64,000 nucleotides of DNA from Kitasatospora fiedleri. GTDB taxonomy: Bacteria > Actinomycetota > Actinomycetes > Streptomycetales > Streptomycetaceae. A program made the position numbers and the translations under genes. How positions within the stretch are numbered: position 1 is the first letter of the stretch; every line of letters starts with the position of its first letter. The stretch is from positions 5,857,001 to 5,921,000 of the forward strand of contig NZ_OX419519.1 in the NCBI RefSeq assembly GCF_948472415.1. Reading direction: 5' to 3'. Under the pieces are notes generated by a model. It was not told where the DNA came from, searched no databases, and saw only the letters and a program-made list of their open reading frames with translations. Of this stretch, positions 42,509-51,186 are shown piece by piece.

Positions 42509-43966
42509 ATGCTCACCGCAATCCTCTGCCCGGGATGGCCGCGCGGACTGAAGACCGCGCTGCGCACCCTCCGCGACCGAGGACGGACCCCGGCACTGCT
42601 CCTCCTGCCCGCCGAGATCGCCCGGCGGTGGCGGGCGGGTCCGGACGACACCGAACAGCTTCCCGTCCTGCAGCTCCCCGACGGGTACACGGCGGGCGGG
42701 CCACTGCCCGCGGAAACCGGAGCCGCCGTCCGGGCCACCGGGGTCACCGGCCTGCTCGCCCACCGCAACGACGGCGGAACGGTCGACGAGGCCGCCGCGG
42801 CGACGCTTGCCCTGCGGCTCTCCCTCTCCGAACTTCTCCTGCCCGGCCCCAGCGGAGGGCTCGTCCGGCACGGTCGGCTCGGCATCCTGCGGACGGCACT
42901 GCGCCGACCGGCGACCCACCGCCGTCCACGCCGCCACACCCCCGACGGTCCCGCCGCGCGGCGGCCGCAGGAACTCTTCGACCCGGTGTCCGGCCGCCAC
43001 CTCCCACGCGGCGGCGACTTCTCCGGGGTCGACGCCCGCGGCGCGCTGGAGGTCGGGCCGCTCGGCTTCCTGCGAATCCCCGGCATGGCCGATCCCACCG
43101 ACCTGGAACCCGTCGACCACCCGCGGGTGATCCTGCTCGGTGGTAGCGCCCTGTACGGGTTGGGCCTGCCCGACAACGCCTCGACCATTCCCGCCGGACT
43201 GCACCGCGGGCTGTCCTCCCTCGGACAGCCCTGGGAGGTGCTGAGCTTCGGTGTTCCAGGCGGCTGGTCACGCGGCGAATCGGCGATGCTGCTGTACCGC
43301 CTGAGGCACAGCCGGCCCGACGTGGTGGTGTCGCTGTCGGGGTGGAACGACTTCAACACGCTGTTCGCCATGGAGCTGGTGCACGGGCCCGGTGCCGAGG
43401 TGCTGGGCTGGACCTTCTCCGACCACCACCACTACCTGAGAATGCACGCTCCCGAGGAGGTCGGTGACCCCACCGTGCCGTTCGCGCAGCTGCCCTCGGT
43501 CCGACGCGGACTCGCCCAGCTCGACTCGGCGGCCTTCCCCCGCTCCGGGGCACGGCTGCGAGCCGGGACATGGCTGGACAACCAGGCCCTGATGGCCCAG
43601 ACCTGCGCCCGGCACGGCATCCGGTTCGTCGGCGCCCTTCAACCCCACTCGCTCCTCCAGCCCTCCCTCGGGGAGGGGTTCACCCGCCGCTGGGTTGAAT
43701 CCCACTATGACTTCGCCTTCACTCCCGACCGGGGTGGCACCGCGGCCCTGTACGAGGACTACGCGGCGACGATCGACACCGTCTACCGCGACTACCGCTC
43801 GGGGCTCCGCAGGCTTGCGGAAGAATTCCCCTCGGCCTCGTTCCTCGACCTGTCCGAGGTCTTCACGGAGGAGACCGAGCCCTGCCTGCTCGACGGCGTC
43901 CACCCCACCGTCCACGGCGCCGCACGGCTGGCGGAGCACCTCACCGCAGCGGTCGCACGCGCCTGA
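42509..43966 (+). CDS. SGNH/GDSL-family hydrolase-like protein
   Basis: A protein of 485 residues. The N-terminal ~190 residues are of unknown type. The SGNH domain (about 205-480) has block I VILLGGSALYGLGLPDN (GGS rather than GDS), block III VSLSGWNDFNTLF (G-x-N-D) and block V LLDGVHPTVHGAARLAEHL (D-x-x-H). Such enzymes are esterases or acyltransferases; those in carbohydrate and antibiotic clusters often acetylate or de-acylate. It closes the tightly packed part of the operon, 23 bp after the carbamoyltransferase stop. Confidence 0.8.
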   Translation: MLTAILCPGWPRGLKTALRTLRDRGRTPALLLLPAEIARRWRAGPDDTEQLPVLQLPDGYTAGGPLPAETGAAVRATGVTGLLAHRNDGGTVDEAAAATLALRLSLSELLLPGPSGGLVRHGRLGILRTALRRPATHRRPRRHTPDGPAARRPQELFDPVSGRHLPRGGDFSGVDARGALEVGPLGFLRIPGMADPTDLEPVDHPRVILLGGSALYGLGLPDNASTIPAGLHRGLSSLGQPWEVLSFGVPGGWSRGESAMLLYRLRHSRPDVVVSLSGWNDFNTLFAMELVHGPGAEVLGWTFSDHHHYLRMHAPEEVGDPTVPFAQLPSVRRGLAQLDSAAFPRSGARLRAGTWLDNQALMAQTCARHGIRFVGALQPHSLLQPSLGEGFTRRWVESHYDFAFTPDRGGTAALYEDYAATIDTVYRDYRSGLRRLAEEFPSASFLDLSEVFTEETEPCLLDGVHPTVHGAARLAEHLTAAVARA

Positions 43967-44056
43967 CCCGCACCCGAAGGCCACAGCGGCCTCACGCTCC
44001 CTCGCATACGATTCGACACTCGCCACCTGCCGAGTTCCCGACAGAAAGACAAAGAC

Positions 44057-45762
44057 ATGCGTTGGTCACAGTTGTACGTTCCCACCCTGCGCGAAGACCC
44101 GGCGGACGCCGACGCCGTGAGCCATCGGCTCCTGGTGCGCGCCGGGTTCGTGCGGCAACTGATGGCCGGGCACTACTCGCTGCTGCCGCTGGCGGTGCGG
44201 GTGCGCGGCAAGATCATCGAGGTGGTGCGCGAGGAGATGACGCGCATCGGCTCGCAGGAATGGATCCTGCCCGCCATGCACCCCGCCGAGATCTGGCAGC
44301 GCTCGGGCCGCTGGGAGGTGATGGGTGACGAGATGTTCCGCCTGAAGGACCGCAAGGGCACCGACCTGGCCCTGGGCATGACGCATGAGGAGATCTTCAC
44401 CACCCTCGCCCAGGAACTCTCCTCGTACCGCCAACTCCCGCAGATGTGGTACCAGTTCCAGACCAAGTTCCGCGACGAGCCCCGGCCCAAGAGCGGCCTG
44501 CTGCGGGTGCGCGAGTTCACCATGAAGGACTCGTACAGCTTCGACGTCGACCAGGCCGGACTGGACCGCTCCTTCGACCTGCACCACGAGGCGTACACCC
44601 GCGTCTTCGCCCGGCTCGGCATCCCCGCCCTCCCGGTCCAGGCATCCAGCGGCAGCATGGGTGGATCCGCCTCGGTGGAGTTCATGGCCCCCACCCCGGC
44701 CGGCGAGGACCTGGTCGTCCACTGCCCCTCCTGCCAGTACGCGGCCAACGTCGAGAAGGCCCTCTCCGCCCTGCCCGCCGTCCAGGACGGCGAGGCGCTC
44801 GCCACCCCCGAACGCTTCGACACCCCGAGGCCCGCACCATCGAGGAACTGACCCGGCTGCACGGCGTCCCTGCCGAGCACCAGATCAAGACCCTGGTGTT
44901 CATCGCTGACAGCCGCCCACTGCTCGTGCTGGTCCGCGGAGACCACAGCCTGGTCGAGCAGAAGCTCCTCGACGCCACCGGGGCCCGGGCCGTCCGCCCC
45001 GCCGACGCCGACGAGATCAAGAGCGCGCTCGGCGCCCTCCCCGGCAGCCTCGGCGCGGTCGGCGTCACCGGGCTGACCGTGCTCGCCGACCACGCCCTGG
45101 CTGGTCGCACCGCCATGACCACCGGTGCCAACCAGGACGGCGTCCACCTCCGCGGCGTCGACCTCGCCCGGGACATCACCGTCACCCACTGGGCTGACCT
45201 GCGCGAGGTCCGGGCCGGCGAGCCCTGCATCGAGTGCGGCACTGCCCTGCAGGTGGTGCGCACGGTGGAGGTCGGCCACATCTTCAAGCTCGGCTACAAG
45301 TACACCGAGGCACTCGGCGTCACCGTGCTCGGCCAGGACGGCACCGCCGTCAAGCCGATCATGGGCAGCTACGGCATCGGCATCGAACGCGCCATCGCCG
45401 CCATCGTCGAGACCCACCACGACGAGAAGGGCATCGTCTGGCCCGCCGCCGTCGCCCCCTTCGAGGTCGCCGTCGTTCCCATCGGGAAGAACGACGAGCA
45501 GACCGCAGCAGTGGTAGACGACCTGTACGCCCAGCTGCGTGCCGAACGCGTCGACGTGGTCCTGGACGACCGGGACGAGCGGCCCGGCGTCAAGTTCGCC
45601 GACATCGAGCTGGTCGGCATCCCCTACCGGATCACCGTCGGCCCGCGCGGCCTGAAGGAGGGCGTGGTCGAGGTCACCACCAGGGCGACCGGAGAGACCA
45701 CGCAGGTCCCCGTGGCATCCGCAGCTGCCCGCGTCGCCGCCCTCCTGCGGTCGGCCGACTGA
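44057..45762 (+). pseudogene. proS: Prolyl-tRNA synthetase with a single-base frameshift near 44828
   Basis: A bacterial-type class II prolyl-tRNA synthetase with editing/insertion domain. Motif 2 (FRDEPRPKSGLLRVREFTMK), motif 3 (GSYGIGIERAIAAIVE) and the C-terminal anticodon-binding domain are all present. The first frame ends at 44851 after ALATPERFDTP; the continuation ARTIEELTRLHGVPAEH is in the next frame. One missing G in CCCCGAGGCC restores 569 codons, the usual length. Its place right after the RiPP operon suggests a second, resistant ProRS. If the frameshift is real the gene is dead; if it is an assembly error it is intact. A new promoter may lie in the 90-bp gap. Confidence 0.85.
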
Positions 45763-45782
45763 TTGTCCGTGCTAAGGGCAAT

Positions 45783-45814
45783 GGGGGCGCAGGTTTGAAT
45801 CCTGTTGTCCTGAC
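45783..45814 (+). other. Partial, diverged tRNA 3' end (candidate attR)
   Basis: GCGCAGGTTTGAATCCTGTT and the following GTCCTGAC resemble the T arm and acceptor end of the tRNA-Pro at 11473 but with several changes. No 5' half of a tRNA is present. It lies 21 bp after the proS stop and is followed by a hairpin, as at the intact tRNA. This fits a right-hand attachment site of an old integration. Confidence 0.45.
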
Positions 45815-45823
45815 GTGTGCGAC

Positions 45824-45854
45824 CAGCGGGTCTGTGGAGCTGACAGGCCCGCTG
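45824..45854 (+). terminator. Hairpin after the partial tRNA
   Basis: CAGCGGGTCTGT pairs with ACAGGCCCGCTG (12-bp stem, one G-T pair, 7-base loop) and is followed by CTCTCG. It may end the proS transcript and mirrors the hairpin after tRNA-Pro. Confidence 0.65.
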
Positions 45855-45861
45855 CTCTCGT

Positions 45862-46101
45862 TCAGGTGGACGGTGACAGCGATGTGACGGTAGCGCCCAG
45901 CGCTCCGTCGTCAGGCTTCCCGAACTCGGTGCGGGTGAGGTCGTACCGCTCCTGCAGGACGTCCGTGAGCACGATCATCGCGGAGCGCCTCTTCCTGATG
46001 GAAGCGCTGCGGCCGCGGTAGAAGACGAGGGCGTGCGCGGTGCGCTGCTGGATGTCGAAGTCGGCGACGGCGAGAGCCCGATGGAAGAGGTCGGTGTCAA
46101 T
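45862..46101 (-). pseudogene. C-terminal fragment of an unknown gene
   Basis: The minus strand encodes 79 residues with normal coding character (IDTDLFHRALAVADFDIQQR, then ALVFYRGRSASIRKRRSAMI and LTDVLQERYDLTRTEFG). No start codon is available before the IS3 element interrupts it at about 46106. I do not recognise the family; the helical, charged composition would fit a HEPN-like or similar domain, but this is not firm. Confidence 0.4.
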
Positions 46102-46125
46102 CCCCTGTAATCGTGCAGTCCTTGA

Positions 46126-47040
46126 CTATGCGGCCGGGGCCTTCTGATGGGCCTCGGCTCGTGCCTCGCTGATGATCCGTTCGAACTCGACGGGTGACAG
46201 GCCGCCGGCCGCGCTGTGCCTGCGCCGGGTGTTGTAGAAGTCCGTGATCCAGGTTGCGATCTTCAACCGGGCCTCGGCCCGGGTCGCGAAGCGGTGCCGG
46301 TGGATGTACTCGACCTTGATCGTCGAGTGGAAGCTCTCGGCCGCGGCGTTGTCCAGCGCCGATCCGACGCGCCCCGTGGACTGGACGACGCCGAGACGGT
46401 CGCACAGCTCGTTGTAGGCCCGGCTGCTGTATTCGCTGCCCCTGTCGTTGTGGAAGACCACGCCGTCCACCTGGCCGCCCCCGGTGGTCGCGGCCATCCT
46501 GAGCGAGGCGCTGACCAGCGCGGCGTCATGGTGGACGCCCATCGCGTAGCCGAGCAGACGGCGCGAGAACAGGTCGATCACGGTGGCCAGGTAGAGCCTG
46601 CCCTCGCCGGTGTCGATCTCGGTCATGTCACCGACCCGCAGCACGTTCGGCGCCACGGCATCGAAGTGGCGATGCACCAGGTCACGGGCTACCTTCCGCT
46701 TGCCCCGGCGGGTCAGCGACCGGCGCCGGCGCGGCGGCTTGCGGCCCTGTAGGCCCAGCTCGGCCATGATCTCGGCGACGGTGTTCTCGGAAACCTGCCA
46801 GCCCCCGGCCCACAGGTCCAGGGTGATCCTGGGCGAGCCGTACGTGTCGCCGGAAGCGGCGAAGAAGTGCCATATCCGCTCGGCGAGTTCAACCCTCCTT
46901 GCCTCGCGGACGGTCGGCTGGGCCGGGCGGCGGCGCCACTTGTAGAACCAGGACTCGGACACACCCAGGGTTCGGCAGGCGATCGTGTGCGGGGCGCCGT
47001 GCTCGGTCCTCTGGGCGGCGATGAAGCCCGCAACCGTCAC
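46126..47040 (-). CDS. IS3-family transposase OrfB (DDE integrase domain)
   Basis: A protein of 304 residues from GTG 47040. The rve integrase core has VGDMTEIDTGEGRLYLATVI (Asp), VVFHNDRGSEYSS (Asp) and LDNAAAESFHSTIK (Glu). The N-terminal HTH_21 region (LGVSESWFYKWRRR) is present. The start overlaps the orfA stop. In active IS3 elements an OrfAB fusion is made by -1 frameshifting. Confidence 0.88.
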   Translation of the reverse strand: MTVAGFIAAQRTEHGAPHTIACRTLGVSESWFYKWRRRPAQPTVREARRVELAERIWHFFAASGDTYGSPRITLDLWAGGWQVSENTVAEIMAELGLQGRKPPRRRRSLTRRGKRKVARDLVHRHFDAVAPNVLRVGDMTEIDTGEGRLYLATVIDLFSRRLLGYAMGVHHDAALVSASLRMAATTGGGQVDGVVFHNDRGSEYSSRAYNELCDRLGVVQSTGRVGSALDNAAAESFHSTIKVEYIHRHRFATRAEARLKIATWITDFYNTRRRHSAAGGLSPVEFERIISEARAEAHQKAPAA

Positions 47041-47310
47041 TTCGTCGCCTCCTTCACCCACAGGACCACCGATCGCTTGAGGACATCGCGCTCCATCCCG
47101 AGCTCGGCGATCTCCTTGCACTGCCGGGCGTTCTCCTCACGCAGCCGGCGCAGCTCGTCGCGTTCGGACCCGCCCAGACCTCCCGCCGCGTCCGCGTCCG
47201 CCCGGGCCCGCGCGCGGTGGACCCAGTTCTGCAGCGTGCTCGGCCGCACGCCAAGGTCCCGCGCGACCTCCGCGGCCGAGCCTGCTTGTCCTGGACGGCG
47301 ATCACGGTGA
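47037..47310 (-). pseudogene. IS3-family OrfA, N-terminally degenerate
   Basis: The HTH and coiled coil are readable (AGSAAEVARDLGVRPSTLQN, then REENARQCKEIAELGMERDV). The normal N-terminus is broken over two frames around 47290-47330 (VIAVQDKQA appears in a different frame), indicating small deletions. Confidence 0.7.
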
Positions 47311-47384
47311 CGTCCCCGGCAGCGCCGGGTACCGGAGTTCCGCTCAGCCGGGTGGGGTTCGTGGCGGGAGCTCAGGAGAATCAT

Positions 47385-47398
47385 GGAGAGCGCTCTCC
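47385..47398. promoter_or_regulatory. LacI-type operator palindrome, distal
   Basis: GGAGAGCGCTCTCC is a perfect 14-bp palindrome with the central CG-rich dyad of LacI/GalR operators (compare the CebR box TGGGAGCGCTCCCA). It stands about 385 bp upstream of the glucanase start. The 47400-47720 stretch around it has no credible gene; it may be the remains of another regulated promoter cut by the IS3 element. Confidence 0.55.
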
Positions 47399-47725
47399 CA
47401 GTAGGAGGGCCGTACCCCGTCTGCATGTTCTGCGGTGGTCACCCCGGCGAACAAGGGCCGGTTCGAGTCTTGAACGGAAAGCCGCCCGGTCACTCCCGGG
47501 TTCATCCGTCGGGCTGCCCCGGTTCGGGGCTCCTGTCTTGGCCCGCGTCGGCCTTTCGCTGAGTCAATCTTGTGTAGTGCGAGGGAGTTTGGCGAGGTCC
47601 ATATTGCGCGGAATGCCCATTTCGATGCCTGGATATCGGTATCCGGTGCACCGATTAACGTGCAGTGCTTTGAAGTCTGTTCACTTCGTTGACGCGAGCG
47701 CAACAGTGGCGCAATCATCACGATA

Positions 47726-47743
47726 TGAGAGAGCGCTCTCACA
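47726..47743. promoter_or_regulatory. LacI-type operator palindrome at the glucanase promoter
   Basis: TGAGAGAGC-GCTCTCACA is an 18-bp near-perfect palindrome sharing GAGAGCGCTCTC with the distal site. It lies 27 bp upstream of the start codon, where a bound repressor would block transcription. Confidence 0.65.
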
Positions 47744-47769
47744 GTCAGGACCACTCCAGGAGAGATGCT

Positions 47770-49896
47770 GTGACAGGTAGCCCCCCACCTCGCACCCTCG
47801 CCGCGCCACCCCGCACCCTGGTCTTCGCGTTCGTCGCCGCCCTGATCGCGACGCTCGTACTCGCCGTGAACCAGGCCGCCCCCGCCCGCGCCGAGGGCAC
47901 CCTGCTGTCGCAGGGGAAGACCGCCACCGCCTCCTCCACCGAGAACGCCGGAACACCGGCCTCCTCGGCGGTCGACGGCAACGCCGGCACCCGCTGGTCC
48001 TCCGCCGCTTCCGATCCGCAGTGGCTCCAGGTCGACCTCGGCGGGACGGCCACCCTCACCTCCGTCGTCCTCACCTGGGAGAACGCGTACGCCAAGGCGT
48101 ACCAGATCCAGACCTCCGCCGACGGCACCACCTGGACGAACGTCTACACGACCACGACTGGGCGGGGCGGCTCCGAGAGCCTGACCGTGAACGGCACGGG
48201 GCGCTACGTCCGCATCCTCACCACCCAGCGGGCCACCCAGTACGGCGTCTCGCTCTGGGAGTTCCAGGTCTACGGCACGACGGGCACCGGCACCGGCACC
48301 TGCTCGACCACCAACGCCGCCCTGAACCGGCCCGCCACCGCCTCCTCCACCGAGAACGCCGGAACGCCGGCCTCCTCGGCGGTCGACGGCAACGCCGGCA
48401 CCCGCTGGTCCTCCGCCGCCGCCGACCCGCAGTGGCTCCAGGTCGACCTGGGCTCCGCGCAGAACGTCTGCGGCGTCCAGCTGTCCTGGGAGAACGCGTA
48501 CGCCAAGGCGTACCAGATCCAGGTCTCGGCGGACGGCGCCACCTGGAACACCGTCTACTCGACGGCCGACGGCCGCGGCGCGACCGAGCTGGTCACCCTG
48601 TCCGGCACCGGCCGCTACGTCCGGGTGTACGGCACCCAGCGCGCCACCCAGTACGGCTACTCGCTCTGGGAGTTCCAGGTCTTCACCGGCGGCGGGGGCG
48701 GCAACCCGGGCAACCCGGGCGGCGGAAAGACCCTGCTCTCGTACGGCAAGCCCGCCACCGCCTCGACCTTCCAGGACAGCGGCAACTGCCCGGGCTGCAC
48801 GCCCGCCAAGGCCTTCGACGAGGACCCGGCGACGCGCTGGGCGACCAGTGACGTCAACGGCTGGGTCGACCCGGGCTGGATCGCCGTCGACCTCGGCGCG
48901 ACCGCGCACGTCACCCAGGTCGTGCTGCAGTGGGACCCGGCGTTCGCCACCGCCTACCAGATCCAGGTCTCCCCGGACGGCGCCAACTGGACCAGCGTCT
49001 ACTCCACCACCACCGGCAAGGGCTTCAAGGAGACCCTCAACGTCGACGGCACCGGCCGGTACGTGCGGATGTACGGCACCGCGCGCAGCAACGGCTACGG
49101 CTACTCGCTGTGGACCTTCGACGTGTACGGCACCGGCGGCAGCCCCACCGCGCCGCCCGCCCTCCCGCCGAACCCGGCCAACCCGCCGCGCCTGGTGTGG
49201 AGCGACGAGTTCAACGGCGCCGCGAACACCAAGCCGGACCCCGCCAAGTGGACCCAGGACCCGGGCAACGGCCAGAACGGCGAGCTGGAGCTCTACACCA
49301 ACGGCGACAACACCAACCTGGACGGCAACGGCAACCTCGTCATCGAGGCCCGCAAGGAGGCCAACGGCCAGTACACCTCCGGCCGGATCAACACCCACGG
49401 CCACCTCGACTTCACCTACGGGCACGTCGAGGCCCGCATCAAGGTCAGCGGCACCCAGGGCCTGTGGCCCGCGTTCTGGATGCTCGGCTCGAACTTCAAG
49501 TCCGGCACGCCGTGGCCGAACTGCGGTGAGATCGACATCATGGAGCACGTCGGCAAGGTCGCGGACTCGGTGTACTCCACCCTGCACGCCCCGGCCTACA
49601 ACGGCGGGAACGGCTACGGCTCGCCGTACACCCTCGCCGGGTCGGACTTCGCCTCCGCCTTCCACACCTACGCCGTCGACTGGGACTCCACCCACATGAC
49701 GTTCGCGGTGGACGGCCACAACTTCTTCACCGTCGACCGCTCGACGCTGGAGCAGACCCGTGGCCCCTGGGTGTACGACCACCCCTTCTACATCATCCTC
49801 AACAACGCCGTCGGCGGTGACTGGCCCGGCAACCCGGACGCCACCACCGTCCTGCCGCAGAAGATGATCGTCGACTACGTCCGCGTCTCGCAGTGA
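47770..49896 (+). CDS. Secreted GH16 beta-1,3-glucanase-like enzyme with three CBM32 (F5/8 type C) domains
   Basis: A protein of 708 residues. A signal peptide (TLVFAFVAALIATLVLAV, cut after ARA near residue 41) is followed by three F5/8C/CBM32 modules (about 45-165, 180-300, 325-445) linked by Gly/Asn/Pro-rich linkers. The first two are near-identical (TASSTENAGTPASSAVDGNA in both). The GH16 domain (about 465-708) has GEIDIMEH with nucleophile Glu587, Asp589 and acid/base Glu592. It should cleave beta-1,3 or beta-1,3-1,4 glucans outside the cell. GTG 47770 with AGGAGA seven bases upstream is preferred over in-frame starts inside the operator. Confidence 0.93.
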   Translation: MTGSPPPRTLAAPPRTLVFAFVAALIATLVLAVNQAAPARAEGTLLSQGKTATASSTENAGTPASSAVDGNAGTRWSSAASDPQWLQVDLGGTATLTSVVLTWENAYAKAYQIQTSADGTTWTNVYTTTTGRGGSESLTVNGTGRYVRILTTQRATQYGVSLWEFQVYGTTGTGTGTCSTTNAALNRPATASSTENAGTPASSAVDGNAGTRWSSAAADPQWLQVDLGSAQNVCGVQLSWENAYAKAYQIQVSADGATWNTVYSTADGRGATELVTLSGTGRYVRVYGTQRATQYGYSLWEFQVFTGGGGGNPGNPGGGKTLLSYGKPATASTFQDSGNCPGCTPAKAFDEDPATRWATSDVNGWVDPGWIAVDLGATAHVTQVVLQWDPAFATAYQIQVSPDGANWTSVYSTTTGKGFKETLNVDGTGRYVRMYGTARSNGYGYSLWTFDVYGTGGSPTAPPALPPNPANPPRLVWSDEFNGAANTKPDPAKWTQDPGNGQNGELELYTNGDNTNLDGNGNLVIEARKEANGQYTSGRINTHGHLDFTYGHVEARIKVSGTQGLWPAFWMLGSNFKSGTPWPNCGEIDIMEHVGKVADSVYSTLHAPAYNGGNGYGSPYTLAGSDFASAFHTYAVDWDSTHMTFAVDGHNFFTVDRSTLEQTRGPWVYDHPFYIILNNAVGGDWPGNPDATTVLPQKMIVDYVRVSQ

Positions 49897-49901
49897 CCGG
49901 G

Positions 49902-49937
49902 GGCTCCGGGACCGGCCGGCCGGCCGGTCCCGGAGCC
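49902..49937. terminator. Long perfect hairpin after the glucanase gene
   Basis: GGCTCCGGGACCGGCCGG is followed directly by its exact reverse complement (18-bp arms, effectively no loop), five bases after the stop and before the convergent gene. Confidence 0.8.
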
Positions 49938-50001
49938 GCTCCCCGCCCGGCGCGGTAGGCGCCGTCGCGGACGCCCCCGGCCGTCGGGGCCGGGGCGCTG
50001 G

Positions 50002-51186
50002 TCAGATGAGGCGGTCGCGGTGGGCGGCGGCGGTTTCGCGTACGAGGTGGGCGAAGCGTTCGCGGCTGCGCCGTTGGTGTTCGTCGGCCTGTTCGTCGTC
50101 CCGGTCCTCGGCGTCGCCGAGGTCGCCGTCCTCGTCGTCCTTGTCGGGTTCGTCGTGTGCGCTGTGCAGGAGCCAGCAGCCGTGGATGCCGGCGAGGAGG
50201 TCTTCGAGGAGGTCGCGGGCGGGGCGCTTGGGGTCGAGCGGGGTCAGGCGGACGGCGACGTCGTCGAGGTCGGGGTCGTCCTCGCCGGTGTGTTCGGCGA
50301 CGGTCTCCTCGAAGTCCTCCAGCTGGTCGCGCAGGGCGACGGGGTCCAGGAGGAGGCCGTCGGTGATGTGCATGGCGTGGCGGACGAGTGCGGCGACGGC
50401 CTCGTGCGGGGTGGCGCCGTCCTGGATGAGGCCGAGGACGAGGGTGGGGGTCTCGTGGGGGAGCGCTTCGATGTCGTCGGCTTCGAGGACGACCTGGGTG
50501 GGGTCCCCGCCGGAGGCGTCGGCGGCGACCTCGGCCGCGGCGGCGAGCCAGTGCGCGGCGGCGACGGCGGCCGCGGTGGGGTCGACGGTGGAGAACAGCG
50601 CGGTGGGGCCGAACGGGTCCTGCTGGAGCAGGTGGTCGGCGGCGGCGACCTGGACGGGGGAGGCGTCCTCGCGGCTGAGGAGGACGGCCTGCTGGGCGCG
50701 TCCGGTGAGGTCGCCGAGTTCGGCGTTCTCCACGGCGGCGAGTTCCAGGGCCGCCTCGGCGCGGACGGCCTTCGCCAGGGCTTCGTCGCCCGGGCCGCCT
50801 GGGCCGCCTGGGCCGCCCAGGCCGCGCAGGGCCCGCCCGGCGCGGTGGGCGGATTCGACGAGCGGGCTGTAGGAGACCATCATCGTGCCGCCGTGCGGCA
50901 GGTGGGGCGCTGTGATCGCGTCGGGAACCTTGTCGAACGCCTCGCGTTCCCTCTCGCGGCGCCAGCCCTCTCCGTCGGGCTCCGGGGAGCCGGCGGCGCT
51001 GGACGGGTGGGTGTAGGTGCGCCACGCGGCGTCGGACAGTTGGGTGAGCGAGCGGGCCAGGGCCAGCAGCGCGGAGGTGTCCGCGTCGTCCGGCAGGGCG
51101 GCGACGCGCCTGGAGAGGTCGCCTTCCCCGGTGCCCCACGAGGCGATCAGTTCACGCCGGTCGAGATCGACGCTGTAGCGCGTCAT
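50002..51186 (-). CDS. Conserved hypothetical protein, acidic
   Basis: A protein of 394 residues, starting MTRYSVDLDRRELIASWGTG. It is mostly helical, rich in Ala, Asp and Glu, with an Asp/Glu-rich tail (DEPDKDDEDGDLGDAEDRDD). No catalytic motif or membrane segment is visible. It overlaps the end of the DUF389 gene by 35 bp in the same direction, so the two are probably cotranscribed. Function unknown. Confidence 0.75.
   Translation of the reverse strand: MTRYSVDLDRRELIASWGTGEGDLSRRVAALPDDADTSALLALARSLTQLSDAAWRTYTHPSSAAGSPEPDGEGWRREREREAFDKVPDAITAPHLPHGGTMMVSYSPLVESAHRAGRALRGLGGPGGPGGPGDEALAKAVRAEAALELAAVENAELGDLTGRAQQAVLLSREDASPVQVAAADHLLQQDPFGPTALFSTVDPTAAAVAAAHWLAAAAEVAADASGGDPTQVVLEADDIEALPHETPTLVLGLIQDGATPHEAVAALVRHAMHITDGLLLDPVALRDQLEDFEETVAEHTGEDDPDLDDVAVRLTPLDPKRPARDLLEDLLAGIHGCWLLHSAHDEPDKDDEDGDLGDAEDRDDEQADEHQRRSRERFAHLVRETAAAHRDRLI

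Larger units (their letters stand above)
46106..47310 (-). mobile_element. IS3-family element, degenerate at its transposase 5' end
   Basis: It carries two overlapping frames (orfA and orfB) in the IS3 arrangement. The left end begins TGTAATCGTGCAGTCCTTGA, a plausible terminal repeat, but no inverted match is found beyond orfA, and orfA itself is damaged. The right boundary is approximate. Confidence 0.7.

Noticed and set aside
45783..45814. A second functional tRNA gene
   Set aside because: Only the T arm and acceptor end are recognisable. There is no D arm or anticodon arm and no pairing 5' acceptor strand.
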